The notes under the pieces were generated by a model, which saw only the letters and a list, made by a program, of their open reading frames with translations, was not told the DNA's origin and did no database searches. A DNA stretch of 64,000 nucleotides from Otatea glauca (taxonomy: Eukaryota > Streptophyta > Magnoliopsida > Poales > Poaceae), in assembly GCA_036346275.1 (NCBI GenBank), contig CM070719.1, positions 30,460,093 to 30,524,092 of the forward strand, in the 5' to 3' direction. Position numbers and translations under genes: made by a program. Shown one piece after another: positions 47,420 through 57,250 of the stretch (positions are counted from its first letter, which is position 1; each line of letters begins with the position of its first letter).

Positions 47420-47935
47420 GAACTTTGGCGCTGACCTCATTTATTCGCGCCTCCCCACGCTCCTAACCATTGCCTCGCCGCCCACGCTCCTAACCCTAGC
47501 CCACCGCCACACCGCCCGACCGCCCGACTCCCCACCACACCGGCGACCCCACTCCACCCCACGCCGCCTCCGCTCGCGCCACCCTCCGCCCCACTCCACC
47601 CCCACGCTGCCCCTCGCCCCCGCCGCCCCTTTGCCCCACTCCACCCCACGCCGCCTCCGCTCGCGCCACCTCCGCCCCACTCCACCCCCCACGCCGCCCC
47701 TCCGCCCGACACCACCTCGCCCCACTCCACCCCACGCCGCCCGAGCGCCACCCTCCGCCCGACGCAGCCCCACGCGGACGCCTCGCCCGACGCCACCCCT
47801 CGGCCCGACGCGCGCCGACGCCACCCCTCCGCCCGACGCAGCCCCACGCGACCCCTTCGCCCGCGTCACCCCTCGGCCGCCCGACGCCCCTTCGCCGACG
47901 CAGACCCACGCCGCCTTCGCGGACGCTCGAGGTAA
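47420..47935 (+). repeat. GC-rich tandem repeats, possible leader exon of the TNPA-like gene
   Basis: Extremely C-rich on the plus strand, with 88-91 bp repeats starting CCCCACTCCACCCCACGCCG near 47545, 47634 and 47722. All minus-strand frames and one plus frame stay open because AT-rich stop codons are rare, so open frames mean little here. An exon end at CTCGAG/GTAAACA (about 47932) would fit a leader exon with a downstream intron; this is inference. Confidence 0.5.
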
Positions 47936-49195
47936 ACACATGTTGTCACCAAATTTTTGCTAGAACAAAGTCGCTTAATCGCCCGTGCAATATATTCTCT
48001 GATCTTGATTTTGATTTACGAACTTGAGAAGCAGAAATGAAAAGCAAAGTCTTGACCAATGATAAATTAGACCAATGATGTTGCAAACAAGAATATGTTA
48101 ACCAATTTATCGCAATTGATGTGACACAAAAATTCTTGACTTTGGTTTGTATGTATATACTAGGGGTGGGTCGATTTGTCTATTTGGTAGGATCTGTTTT
48201 AGTTTTGTCGGTGTGAATGTGTTTCATGGAGATTTCGCAAGGAGGGATGTCTTTGGTGAGGATTCGAGGTTGAGACGGACTTATGTTGGATGTAGCTTGC
48301 CTCCGAGTTTGAATTTGATTTTATGTTCTAGGTTTTTCGAGGAGCAGATCTGTGGTAGTTCTGCTAGTGCTAAGTTCATATCCTTGGTGACATTAGAGTT
48401 GTATTTGTTCTTTTTACTTCATGTTGAGCACTTGTGGCGCTTAGATTCTCCGTCGTGAGTTGTTCTAGTGAACAAGTGTGGAATGGGGTTTTATGATCTG
48501 AAGCCTACACGAATGGTGTGACAAAAAAAGGGAACCGGTGAGTAAGAGATTATATTGTTTTTTTCATTAACCGTGTTGGTTGGTGCTTAAGTTTTACATG
48601 TTTTGCAATGTAAAGAGTGGGGTTTGTTGAGCTCCGGGAAGGATACAATGCTAGACATGATGCTATGTTCTCAATGTTTTTACGTAAGTTATATGTATAG
48701 TAACTACTTGTTTTCTATAGGTTCCTCGGTGTTTTCTATAGATTTCTCGGGGTTTTTACGTAATAAGGATCTTTTCGGTCTTAGGTATAATGTCTTGTTG
48801 TAATTTAAGTTCGATTATTTTGTTGCATAATTACATTAGTATTGATTTTGTTTTCTTTGGGAATGAAGTGTGTGCTTTAATGGTTTTATCATATAAAAAT
48901 GGCACTTTCACGAATAACACATACACATCATGTTTTTACCTAGCAATAGGATTGTGTACATCATGCTATCTTAAAGTTTGAAACTACTCAAGTATTGATT
49001 TATGTATTTAGTGATTCTTGAATGGACTAGATACTATAGAAAACATAATTCTTCATGACTCCCAACTATGCTTGACCTTACCATTATATAACTAGAATTA
49101 CAGTAGACATTATTTGTGCAAGATTTTGCTTGGTTAGTCTTTCTTACTCATTGCTATCATCTGTATTCTAATAATTGCATATTATTTTTCTTTTT
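47936..49195 (+). other. Intron-like region of CACTA-1, no gene recognised
   Basis: AT-rich sequence of about 1.26 kb between the GC-rich segment and module copy 2. It ends in a strong splice-acceptor-like stretch, TTTTTCATCTCAG (to 49204). Open frames up to 103 codons (48147-48458) match nothing I know. An intron of the TNPA-like transcript is the simplest reading. Confidence 0.45.
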
Positions 49196-49207
49196 TCATC
49201 TCAGCAT

Positions 49208-49264
49208 ATGTTAGAGTTTAGGTTGCGCAACCTACGTCTCCCGTTCGAGAGTGCTTATTTATAA
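49208..49264 (+). other. Conserved mini-ORF, copy 2 (18 codons)
   Basis: Encodes MLEFRLRNLRLPFESAYL. It begins just after the acceptor-like CTCAG at 49200-49204, so it would be the first ATG of the downstream exon. Confidence 0.4.
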
Positions 49265-49325
49265 ATATGCCGGAATGACATATTTGTAAGCAAGCAGTCT
49301 CGAATTGTCCACATATTTTGGACAG

Positions 49326-49527
49326 TTCGAGGATATGTGGTTCGAGCAAGTTCCTGACCTGTTGTACAACTCACAGAGTAGGTTTTGGTAGTGTCTCCTG
49401 GTGTTCTCGGATACACACCCCTCTCGGCGAGTTGTCGAGGCGTGTATCTGGAGAACGTGGGAGATCTTCCGAAATTTTCTGAGTTGTACAACAACTTCAG
49501 AACTTGTCCGAACCACATATCCTCGAA
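49326..49527 (+). ncRNA. Candidate hairpin RNA, copy 2
   Basis: The 19-nt ends TTCGAGGATATGTGGTTCG and CGAACCACATATCCTCGAA are perfectly complementary. Internal pairs GTTGTACAACTCA/TGAGTTGTACAAC and GATACACACC/GGCGTGTATC continue the stem to a small loop near 49423-49430. Arms of about 95 nt with bulges resemble plant hairpin RNA precursors. Expression is unknown. Confidence 0.5.
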
Positions 49528-49779
49528 TGGGATTAGGACCAAACCTATTTAGAGATTAGGAGTTATCGTTAAATGCGTATTCGGTTGGTCAACATATAGA
49601 CTTTTCTTGAAGATCATTCGCTCATCTATTACTCTCTCGCAATATGCTAGAACAATGACATGCTATGAATTATCCATTGACTGTTGCTTGGATGATTTAT
49701 TGTGAAGTTCACATAATAGCTACAATTGCTTTCTCTCATGTCAAATATTTGTCCATGTTAGATAGGAAAACTCAAAATG

Positions 49780-51040
49780 TCGCAATTAGAGAGCATCGGC
49801 TCATCGCGAGAAAGAGTAGAAGGTGCTCACGAGGGCGCAGCGAACTTCCGAGTGTCGAGCCGAGCCAAGTTCGAAATGTCGAGGGGCGAGTAAGGTGAGG
49901 AAGGCCCGAGGACCGAGCAAAGGAGCCACGGGGAGAACACCGCAAATTCTCCACTTCAATGCGACGGGCGTTTGCGGGTCCTCCCAAGTGTAAGGCGATA
50001 CCGCTCATTCCTCGGGCAGCTGGTGAGGAGAGAGTTCCCATAACGGTTAAGGATTGGAGAAAGGAGGTCGTCGAAAGCGTAAGAACCCGGTGTGGGGCGA
50101 GGTTAATGGAAAATGGATTATAGAAGAGGAGGATGAAAACAATGCGGTGATGCGCCTTGAAGAGGATGGGTGTGGCTCGAGGCGCCGGGGTCTACATGCA
50201 CAGTGAGTACGTCTTACAAAGGCCGTGCACCATTCGAGAGGTATCCGTTCGTGACTACCGATGTTTGGGAGGAGTTCACAAGGATCAAGAGTGCGCCCGA
50301 GGCGAGGAGGTGAGACAGAGGAGCGTTGCTACCGGAGGCTGAACACGCACGCGCACCACCTCGGTTCGGTGGCTATGAAGGAAGAAAGCGAATGGGCACG
50401 ACTAGCCGAGGAGTGCGCCAACTCCGGACAGCGATGCCTTACTCGCACATATGTGAGTGCGGGCACATGGTAGGTACTAGCGAGGACAAAGAAAACCGCG
50501 GACGGGCAGTGGTAGTACCAAACCCCACTACGCGCAAGTCGTCTCCGCCATCGTAAGATATCAAACTTACTACATTGCAAGAGACCATTCCCTCGTATTT
50601 GAGATCTAATCGCACTCGCTTATTGCGGGAGGAGGTAAGCGGAGGAAAGAGCGGGGACCTTTCTTAGCCAAGGGTCAAATGACATCCTATCCATCTGCGA
50701 TCGGAAGCTCGACCATAAGGGCGGGTGCTTGCCGCAGGTCGGGCATCTGAAGAAGTCCTACTTCCAAGATCTTGCCGAGTACGGATCAAGAACATGTGAG
50801 GCACGTGCGGGCGCTGAAGGACACGCTTAGGGAGCGGTGAGGAGGAGATCTCGGAGGAGATGAGGAGGAGATGAGGTGCGGATGATGGCACGTGAGGAGG
50901 AGATGAGGGTGGAGATGATGGCACGTGAGAAGCGCCTAAGGGCCGAGATGATGGCGATGATCTCCCAGTCGAGCGGATGCCCCGCCTCTGTAGAGAAACA
51001 CGTGCCCCCACCAAGTAGCGAGGTTCCAAAATGATAAGTC
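49780..51040 (+). pseudogene. TNPA-like (Transposase_24-type) gene of CACTA-1, frameshifted
   Basis: Fragments in all three plus frames together resemble the En/Spm TNPA-like family: VPITVKDWRKEVVESVRTRC near 50035-50095; a VTTDVWEEFTRIKSAPEAR segment near 50250-50305; NTHAHHLGSGGYEGRKR-like sequence near 50345-50395; CECGHM and VVVPNPTTRK near 50450-50535; and a methionine/glutamate-rich coiled-coil stretch near 50850-50950. These proteins bind subterminal repeats and assist TNP2. Frameshifts and stops are numerous. The match to the family is by memory of its usual motifs. Confidence 0.65.
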
Positions 51041-52109
51041 CGGTCCCAGTTGAAGGTAATAATTAATTTTGCCTTACTTAATGGTGCGAGGTAACTCTTC
51101 ATATGTTTTCTCTCAAGTTGCGAACTTTTTGCGGCGCCTACCAAGTGCCACTCACCACGACGGAAGACGGATTTCTGTTGAGGCTGCAGCGGTGTTGCAT
51201 TTCCATGCAAGGAGACCGACACGGTGCATGGTCACCTTTGGGAAGGGCTACATGAGGGTCGGGTGGACTCGCCCACGAAGCCTTCTTATCACATGTGCTT
51301 GAGTTCCCCTAACGAAGACATCACCACTCTCGGGCCAGCGCGGATGTCGTTCATCAAGTGGCCCACGACAGCGTCGTCTTGGTCAAGGTAAACATCCTCA
51401 CGTCTTACGTACCATTCGGTAGTATTGCAACAAGTTACTTAATTATGCGCGTGCTTTGTAGGTTCCTACCGTACTGCGCTGCTCCACGATCGTGACGAGC
51501 CGCACAAAAAGCTGAGTGGTGTATAAAAGGACTAGCACGACAACCACGGAACCTTTGAGGCCTCTGCTAAAAGGCTAGGCTCACAAAGGCCACATCGCCC
51601 CTCGGGTACATGAAAAGCCTGATGCGCCGGCCTCGGAGACTCCTTGGCCCGAAAGGAGAGCGGCATGCACCACGATGAAGCCTTATGAATTTAAGGCCTA
51701 CGTACATGGAAAGCCCTTACGCCTCCCGGCAGAAATTGAGCGCTCTAGGCATATGGACTCGATACTCCATGGATGGTACATTGACAAAGCGAAGAGAGCG
51801 GCGTGTCGACTTCAATGTTAGATACGAAGGGACATTTCCACCGCAAGGAGGATGGGACATTCGATTAGTTTTGAGGATCTGTTCTGTCTGTACTCAACCG
51901 ATAGCCATCGATATTTCTACATGACGATCACGACGCTGTGAGTATCGCACCACGTTGTACGACCTTATGACTTCCATAGGATTTTGCATTACGCTTTTTA
52001 ACATTCAATGCGAGTTGCGAGGCGATGAGGCGCGGGTCGTGACGAATCGACAACTAGTTGGGTTAAATCGACCACGAGCTTGTGTCGCGACGATGGCTGA
52101 GCTTCAACC
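51041..52109 (+). other. CACTA-1 region between the TNPA-like and Ulp1-like parts
   Basis: About 1.07 kb with short frames (for example 51069-51302 and 51685-51924) that I cannot assign. Composition and the intron-like AT-rich stretches (about 51050-51070, 51385-51460) suggest broken exons of the same transcript. No other element boundary is seen. Confidence 0.4.
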
Positions 52110-52760
52110 GGAATGGGTTGCGGCTACATCAAGAGGGCATTGCAAGCTCGATCGAAGAAGGGCTTCATTCTATTCCCGTACCACGAGAGTAAGTACTACT
52201 TCACTGTTCAATTACTTCTACACTTTGAAACCGTATGTGAACTTATTTTCTTCGCTGCATACCATTTAATAAGCAACCATTGGGTTCTACTCGTGCTCCT
52301 TCAGCGACAACAAAGTGTACACTTTTAATTCGCTTGATAAGAGACCGATGGCCTCTGCGATCAAGCCTCCTTTGGGCGATAAGTGCACCACTCTTATCTA
52401 ACATTTTACGTATTTAACTACATTCATTAATTTTTTACTCAACGACATCTTTCCAATGTATATAGGGGTTTCAAGGAATACGTCGAGCGGGAGGGACACA
52501 CGACGACAAAAAGGGCTCCAAGTGGAGTATGTCGCTTCAAGGTACAAGTGGCTATCATATATAAGATTTAGATTTTCGACATATTTTCTTTGTCTCTTAA
52601 TTTATTTTTCTTTCTTCACAAATGTCATCAACGAGGCAGCAGCGACGATCGCTGTGGTTTGTATGTCATGCAACACATGGTGATCTTGATTGTCGGCTCA
52701 GCACCGTTTCCACGAGGTAGTACATGCATATACAATTGGTCTTTCACATGGAAATTTGAA
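52110..52760 (+). pseudogene. Ulp1-like (C48) cysteine protease domain in CACTA-1
   Basis: KKGFILFPYHES near 52155-52190 is followed by an intron-like gap (AG/GTAAGT donor near 52190, acceptor near 52272), then NHWVLLVLL with the expected catalytic His near 52273-52300. CGLYVMQHM follows with the expected catalytic Cys at 52653-52655. The order His then Cys and the spacing fit the Ulp1 SUMO-protease family, which has been captured by several plant DNA transposons. The Asp region (about 52330) is frame-disrupted. Expected activity would be removal of SUMO-like modifiers, but this copy may be inactive. Confidence 0.68.
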
Positions 52761-52779
52761 AACTCAAATTAGAGCACTC

Positions 52780-53147
52780 GTTTCTATCTTGCGAATACCG
52801 TTATCCCCGTAAGAGTGTAGACAAACCTTGCACTCAACAAGATCTGAGACAACTTATGCCAGTGGTGCTGGATAGAATGCTTGTCGGAGGACTGACGGTT
52901 TAGAGATCCCAAAAGCTCCTACTAGACCAGATGTGAACAAATATTACATATCCGAATGCGATTGCATGTGTACTTATGGTTAAGCATGTTTACGTTCTAT
53001 TTTGTTAACGAATGTGATATGTGTTTGTTGTAACAAAGTGTTCATGTTCTTTGAATGTGATATGTTATGCTGTAATTTACGTGTGAATGTGATATGTGCA
53101 TATTGTGTGGAATATGTGTTGATTAGAATGTGATAGCACACCACACC
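52780..53147 (+). other. CACTA-1 3' region with GAATGTGATATGT repeats
   Basis: After the last coding-like segment, the motif GAATGTGATATGT or close variants recurs about five times between 53000 and 53135. No gene. It is likely the 3' untranslated part preceding the right subterminal array. Confidence 0.5.
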
Positions 53148-53745
53148 CTTCATCTCTGTCGGTTCTCACAAGAAAATGATAGAGATGTGGCGGTCATCTC
53201 TATCGGTTCTTTGAAAGAAGCGATAGGGATAATGAACTCATCTCTATCGGTTCTTTATAAGAAGTGATAGAGATGAGGATATTCATCTCTATCGGTTCTT
53301 TCAAAGAAGTGATAGAGATGATTATATTATCTCTATCGGTTCTTTTTAAGAAGCGATAGAGATGATGCAGTCATCTCTATCGGTTCTTTATAAGAAGCGA
53401 TAGAGATGATGATATTATCTCTATCGGTTCTTTGAAAAAAGCGATAGAGATGGTATGATCATCTTTATCGGTTTTTTATAAGAAGCGATAGAGATGATGA
53501 TCTTATCTCTATCGGTTCTTTGTAAGAAGCGATAGAGATGATTCATCTCTATCGCTTCTTACAAAGAACCGATAGAGATAAGATCATCATCTCTATCGCT
53601 TCTTATAAAGAACCGATAGAGATGAATGTATCATCTCTATCGGTCAAGAATCGACTGTAATAATGCCCGCCTCATCTCTGTCTCATGACTTTGTGTCACC
53701 ACCAGAACCGACTGTGATGACCAAAAAGAACCGATTGTGATGTAT
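53148..53745 (+). repeat. CACTA-1 right subterminal array
   Basis: Alternating inverted motifs CATCTCTATCGGTTCTT and AAGAAGCGATAGAGATG, with about 30-bp pairing distance. The core is ATCTCTATCG, unlike the ATCACTATCG core of the left array; only the last few units near 53640-53745 (CGACTGTGATGA, CGATTGTGATG) approach the left type. Confidence 0.88.
53459..53625 (+). repeat. Near-perfect palindrome in the right subterminal array
   Basis: Arms 53459-53541 and 53543-53625 are reverse complements with about two mismatches, around one central base at 53542 (GATGA-T-TCATC). It parallels the palindrome at 40571-40745 in the left array. Confidence 0.88.
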
Positions 53746-53760
53746 ATTTGTGTAGTAGTG
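53732..53760 (-). repeat. CACTA-1 right terminal inverted repeat
   Basis: Ends GTGTAGTAGTG, the complement of CACTACTACAC, followed by TSD TGT (53761-53763). Confidence 0.88.
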
Positions 53761-53763
53761 TGT

Positions 53764-54493
53764 GGTACTGATTACGCATAACGAAGTGATAGCTAGAATA
53801 TCTCCTGTCACTGTTTTGTGCTATATCATGTTGAATGAGCCTGTTAGCTTGAATTGTGATATGGATAAGATTTCCGAAATTTCATCTCTTAAGTCTTTAT
53901 GTAGCACCTATGCCTACTATTTTAAATTCAATTTATTTGGAGATTATGGCATAGATGGCAAGTTTCTTGTTTACAGAATATGCATAACTTGTAATAAACT
54001 TGCTGAATTGAAGCTTGGTGTTTTGGGCAATCCTAGTTGCATGCTACAACTTATTTCATTTGCGGCACCATCAAATTTTCCTGATATGTGTGATACCCGA
54101 AGCTTAATACCACATTGTTCGAATTTTAGAACATTGAATTGTATTACAAATCAACATGTCATAGTTGATGAGTGAAAGCCCATTAAAATGGTGTCACCGT
54201 TGTTGGAATGGTTTGGTATTGCTTGTTTACAATCTAGTCATATGAATGAGCTATGCTTGTTACCAAAACTTGTAGTTTTGCCCATCGATGTTATTGAACA
54301 AGGCTTACAAAACATGAGTATTCTTTATCTAAGGTCAGGGATAGATATGTGCTTTACTTATATTTGCAAATTAAGTTGCAAACTGAATCTTGTTAATATT
54401 TATGTTATATGCTTCACTTATAACCACAAATTGAGTTGCAAAATTGTGGGGAAAGGTGCTTTGCTTAAATCTGATTTCCTCATTTGTCGTTAA
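53764..54493 (+). pseudogene. Second ORF of the TR-GAG-like element, second part
   Basis: Continues the frame of 40080-40324 after removing CACTA-1. It runs to a TGA at 54173-54175, then goes on in the same frame to a stop at about 54493. It is rich in Leu, Ile and Cys (SLNCDMDKISEISSLKSLCS; CKLSCKLNLVNIYVICFTYN), with repeated short phrases near 54350-54450. I recognise no domain. The long open frame interrupted by a single stop suggests it coded for protein when the element was active. Confidence 0.65.
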
Positions 54494-54872
54494 GTAAATA
54501 TCATTCCGCAAATCCAAAAGAACAATGAAATATGCGATATATACATATATGCTGCGTACACATTGTCCTTTTTATTGGTTATTTCTTTTCCAGCTTGTCC
54601 AAAACCGATGATGGTTTTCCTTCAAGGAGGGGAGGAAGCATCGAAGAGTGCTAGCTTTCATCAAGCCATTATATGATGGAAAGAAGTGTTGAGTTATATG
54701 GATAATTATCAGGTGAATCCTCTAAATGTTTTTCTTTTCTTACAATATATAAAGAGGCGGAGCTACCATTATATTTAAATAAATGCAGGACCTATATGAT
54801 AATATTTTGTGCTAAAGACGAGCTAAAGGGTGAGCTTGAGTCGAGGACGTTGAAAATTCAAGAAGGAGAGGA
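54494..54872 (+). other. 3' non-coding part and polypurine region of the TR-GAG-like element
   Basis: AT-rich sequence followed by a purine-rich run, CAAGAAGGAGAGGA, just before the 3' LTR start at 54873; this is the likely polypurine tract. No gene. Confidence 0.6.
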
Positions 54873-55649
54873 TGACGAGGACATCACTACTATGGATACA
54901 TCCACACCTAGTTCGACCAACTCCAACATGTCATCCATGGGCCAAGAAGATAGAGCTATCGAACCCATCATGTTCTGGAATCCAATTCGGCCTCCAGATA
55001 TTAGTCTGAAGTAAAATGAGCATAACTTTGGCATACGGAGTCCAATTGGAGAGTTCCTGTAATTGATTGAAAGCTTACAACAAGACCTTTCAAATGGATC
55101 TGGTCCCAGCCCTAGATTCATCGTGGATCAGCCAAAATCATCGAAACAATAGCTACATCACTGTTTGAGCTGTTTTGGGCCTCGTAAGTGTGAGGGGGCC
55201 GAAGCCCAAGTTGTGTGCGCCCCCCTGGCTGAAACAACCCTAGGATGACCCTCTCACGTCCCTCCCTCTCATGAAATCAGTAGACACCGCCTTAGAAATT
55301 TGGGTTTTGTTTAGTTGTAGTTTTCCTTGGTGAAACTATTTGGTATTCTCTTGTTCGGCGAGATCAACAGTAATACCGTACTTCAGAACCCCACATCAAT
55401 ACTTCAATTATATTTGCAATTTTATATTGCTTTTGCTTTGTTCTTGCTTGTTCTTCGATTGCTTGCAGGAATTCATCTTCTTGATCAGGTCAACCGGGTT
55501 TTGGCACGGTTGATAACAACTTGGAGTTTGGTTCAGCGATTGCTTGGCATCGGTCGTGTTTCGGCAGTAACCTGGATTGTGAGGGTCATCTCCACTAATC
55601 GGTAACTATGCATCTCACCGAAAGATCGGGCCTCTGTTAACCCTTATCA
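54873..55649 (+). repeat. 3' LTR of the TR-GAG-like element
   Basis: A 777-bp LTR from TGACGAGGACATC to CCTTATCA, followed by GAGTA. It lacks the inverted copy seen in the 5' LTR and keeps about 80 bp (near 55130-55205) missing there. Confidence 0.85.
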
Positions 55650-55654
55650 GAGTA

Positions 55655-55832
55655 CGTGGTTGTTCCTCCTCCCTTCGGTACTACCGGCCCTATAGTGGTA
55701 GCACCGGCTAGTCTGGTCACCTCTTGTTTGCTTTGGGCTGATCCATGTGAGTTCTTGGTTGGTGTGTTTTGAGTGGGGGAAAATTTATTTTGGGATCATT
55801 CACCCCCCTTTGATCGCTATTTTGGTCCTTCA
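55655..55832 (+). repeat. 3' LTR of Sirevirus-1, piece 3 (terminus)
   Basis: Ends with a C-rich run near 55801-55808 and GGTCCTTCA at 55824-55832, the same ending as the Sirevirus-2 LTRs. It carries extra GGTAGCACC/GGTACTACC motifs near 55677-55715. Confidence 0.82.
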
Positions 55833-57250
55833 GACTTGCAATTTATTAGCAGGTAAATGTACTTGTCGAGCATGGAACTAGCATTGCTCAGAAGTTTTCA
55901 CAAGATGCATGGTATACTGCAAAGCGGTGGGCCAATAAAAACCTTGTCGGAAAGCTTTACTGACCATTGTTCTCCATGAAGCATATGCTCCACTCAAGCC
56001 CCCATGTATCTCATTAAGCAATGTTTTTCCCTATTCCTAGGTTATATATCGCATAAGAATACCATGTGTTCCCTTTCTATCTAGAGTATTGTCGAGAATT
56101 TTGTACATTCGCGCCTTTCGAATTAAGCTATCCTTTTCATAAATATCCTCAGGTAGTGACCCATTTTCTAGATAGGCTTTAAATGGTTTAGCCCAATCTG
56201 AATTCTGCTCAAGGACTTCGACCTCTGTACTAGTCAGGGATTTTTCTATGGATGTATCTATAGAAGGTTTAGATAGATATTCAAGAAACACACCTGTTGG
56301 AACAGGTGATCGTGAGGAACCCAGTTTTGATAACTGGTCCGCTAAGATATTGTCTTTTCGTGGTATGTATTGGACTATGAAATAACTAAAGTATTTCTCC
56401 AATTTCCTCACTTCATCCAGGTAGTGAGCCATCACCTCATCGGACGTCTTGTATTCTTTGCTAACCTGGTTTACGACTAATTGTGAATCGCCCACTGCAA
56501 GAAGCCAGATGGACTCCAATTGATTTTGCTGTTCAGAGCCTAGATAGAAGACTTTCATACTCTGCTACATTATTGGTAGGAGAGAATTGTATTTGGATTA
56601 CATATTTTAACTAGTCGCCTTGAGGTGTAACTAATACTATACCAGCCCCCGAGCCTTTTATTTCTCAAGAACCATCGAAGTGCAGTTTACAGTGGGTATC
56701 AGTTGTATCCTCTTTTACAGAGGGTTCACTATTTGTCCATTCAACAATAAAATCTGCCAAAATTTGGGACTTAATTGCTGTTCAGGCTACGAAATGCATA
56801 TCGAATGACCCAATTTCAACTGCCCATTTAGCAATCCGACCAGTTGCGTCTTGGTTATGTAAGATATTTTCCAAAGCAAAATATGATTGTACTGTAATCT
56901 AATGAGATTGGAAATAATATCTTAATTTCCTAGTTATCTTTAATAGAGTGTAAAGTAATTTTTGGACCTGAGGGTATCACTCCTTAGGCCGTGTAAAACT
57001 TTGCTAACGTAATAAACAGTTTCCGAACCTGATCTCATTCAACAATTAGTATAGCACTGAATACATTATTTGAAGCCGCTAAATACACCAAAAAGGGTTC
57101 TCCAGGGTTGGGTGAGACCAGAGTGGTGGGCTTTGCAAATAGATTTTCATGTCATTAAAGGCTTTTTTTCGCTTCATCTGACCAGTGGAATTTGTCGTTT
57201 TTTCTTATTATCTTAAAGAAAGGTAAACCACGCTCTCTTGATAAGGTAGG
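55833..57250 (-). pseudogene. Gypsy pol remnant: RT thumb and two RNase H-like segments
   Basis: Read leftwards: RGLPFFKIIRKNDKFHW (about 57235-57185), LVSPNPGEPFLVYLAASNN (about 57110-57060), the RNase H region, then DGSWEIKGSGAGIV-like sequence and LLAVGDSQLVVNQVSKEYK near 56500. FIVQYIPRKDNILADQLSKL follows near 56370-56310. A second RNase H-like domain of this sort is typical of the Tat/RIRE2 lineage. An uninterrupted stretch of about 170 codons covers 56558-56037; the rest has stops. It could not work without the missing palm. Confidence 0.82.

Larger units (their letters stand above)
49196..49575 (+). repeat. CACTA-1 duplicated module, copy 2
   Basis: Direct repeat of 43886-44270. It contains mini-ORF copy 2 (49208-49264), a TATAAATA string (about 49259-49266) and a ~200-nt hairpin (49326-49527). 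It lies upstream of the TNPA-like coding region, just as copy 1 lies upstream of TNP2. Confidence 0.82.
40325..53760 (+). mobile_element. CACTA-1: En/Spm-type DNA transposon, 13.4 kb
   Basis: Terminal inverted repeats of about 29 bp (40325-40353 and 53732-53760, about 24 of 29 matching) start CACTACTACA, with the 3-bp TSD TGT (40322-40324 and 53761-53763). Both ends carry arrays of short inverted motifs, as expected of transposase-binding subterminal regions. The interior has a truncated TNP2-like transposase, a ~1.9-kb tandem array, a GC-rich segment, a TNPA-like (Transposase_24) gene and an Ulp1-like protease domain. A solo LARD-family LTR is inserted at 41233-43806. With TNP2 truncated the element is probably not autonomous. 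Confidence 0.92.
36596..55649 (+). mobile_element. TR-GAG-like non-autonomous LTR retrotransposon, split by CACTA-1
   Basis: The LTRs at 36596-37587 and 54873-55649 start TGATTAGGACATC or TGACGAGGACATC and end CCTCATCA or CCTTATCA. GAGTA flanks both sides (36591-36595 and 55650-55654). A tRNA-Met primer site follows the 5' LTR. Without CACTA-1 the element is about 5.6 kb and codes for gag and a second ORF of unknown role, with no protease, RT, RNase H or integrase visible. Gag-only elements of this sort have been called TR-GAG; they must borrow pol from other elements. The two LTRs differ in structure (see the inverted repeat). Confidence 0.88.
1083..55832 (+). mobile_element. Sirevirus-1: 5'-truncated Ty1/copia element split by three large insertions
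   Basis: Pol remnants at 1083-4133 and 18126-19030 and a 3' LTR in three pieces (20831-21868, 36194-36595, 55655-55832) belong to one element. Removing LTR-A joins the RT and RNase H halves at ...CAGTTTG. Removing Sirevirus-2 (TSD GATGT) and the TR-GAG-like element (TSD GAGTA) leaves an LTR of about 1,618 bp, close to the 1,640 bp of the Sirevirus-2 LTR. It starts TGAAAGACC and ends GGTCCTTCA. The 5' LTR, primer site and gag are missing: the left end at 1083 joins directly to an unrelated gypsy element. At 55832/55833 it abuts a Tat-like gypsy element, probably its insertion target. Confidence 0.85.

Noticed and set aside
47437..47963. Four long overlapping frames (Arg/Gly- and Pro-rich)
   Set aside because: GC-rich tandem repeat with few stop codons; composition explains the open frames.
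49326..49527. Possible miR820 precursor (CACTA-borne miRNA of rice)
   Set aside because: The mature miR820 sequence as I remember it is not present in either hairpin; only the general idea of a CACTA-borne hairpin is retained.
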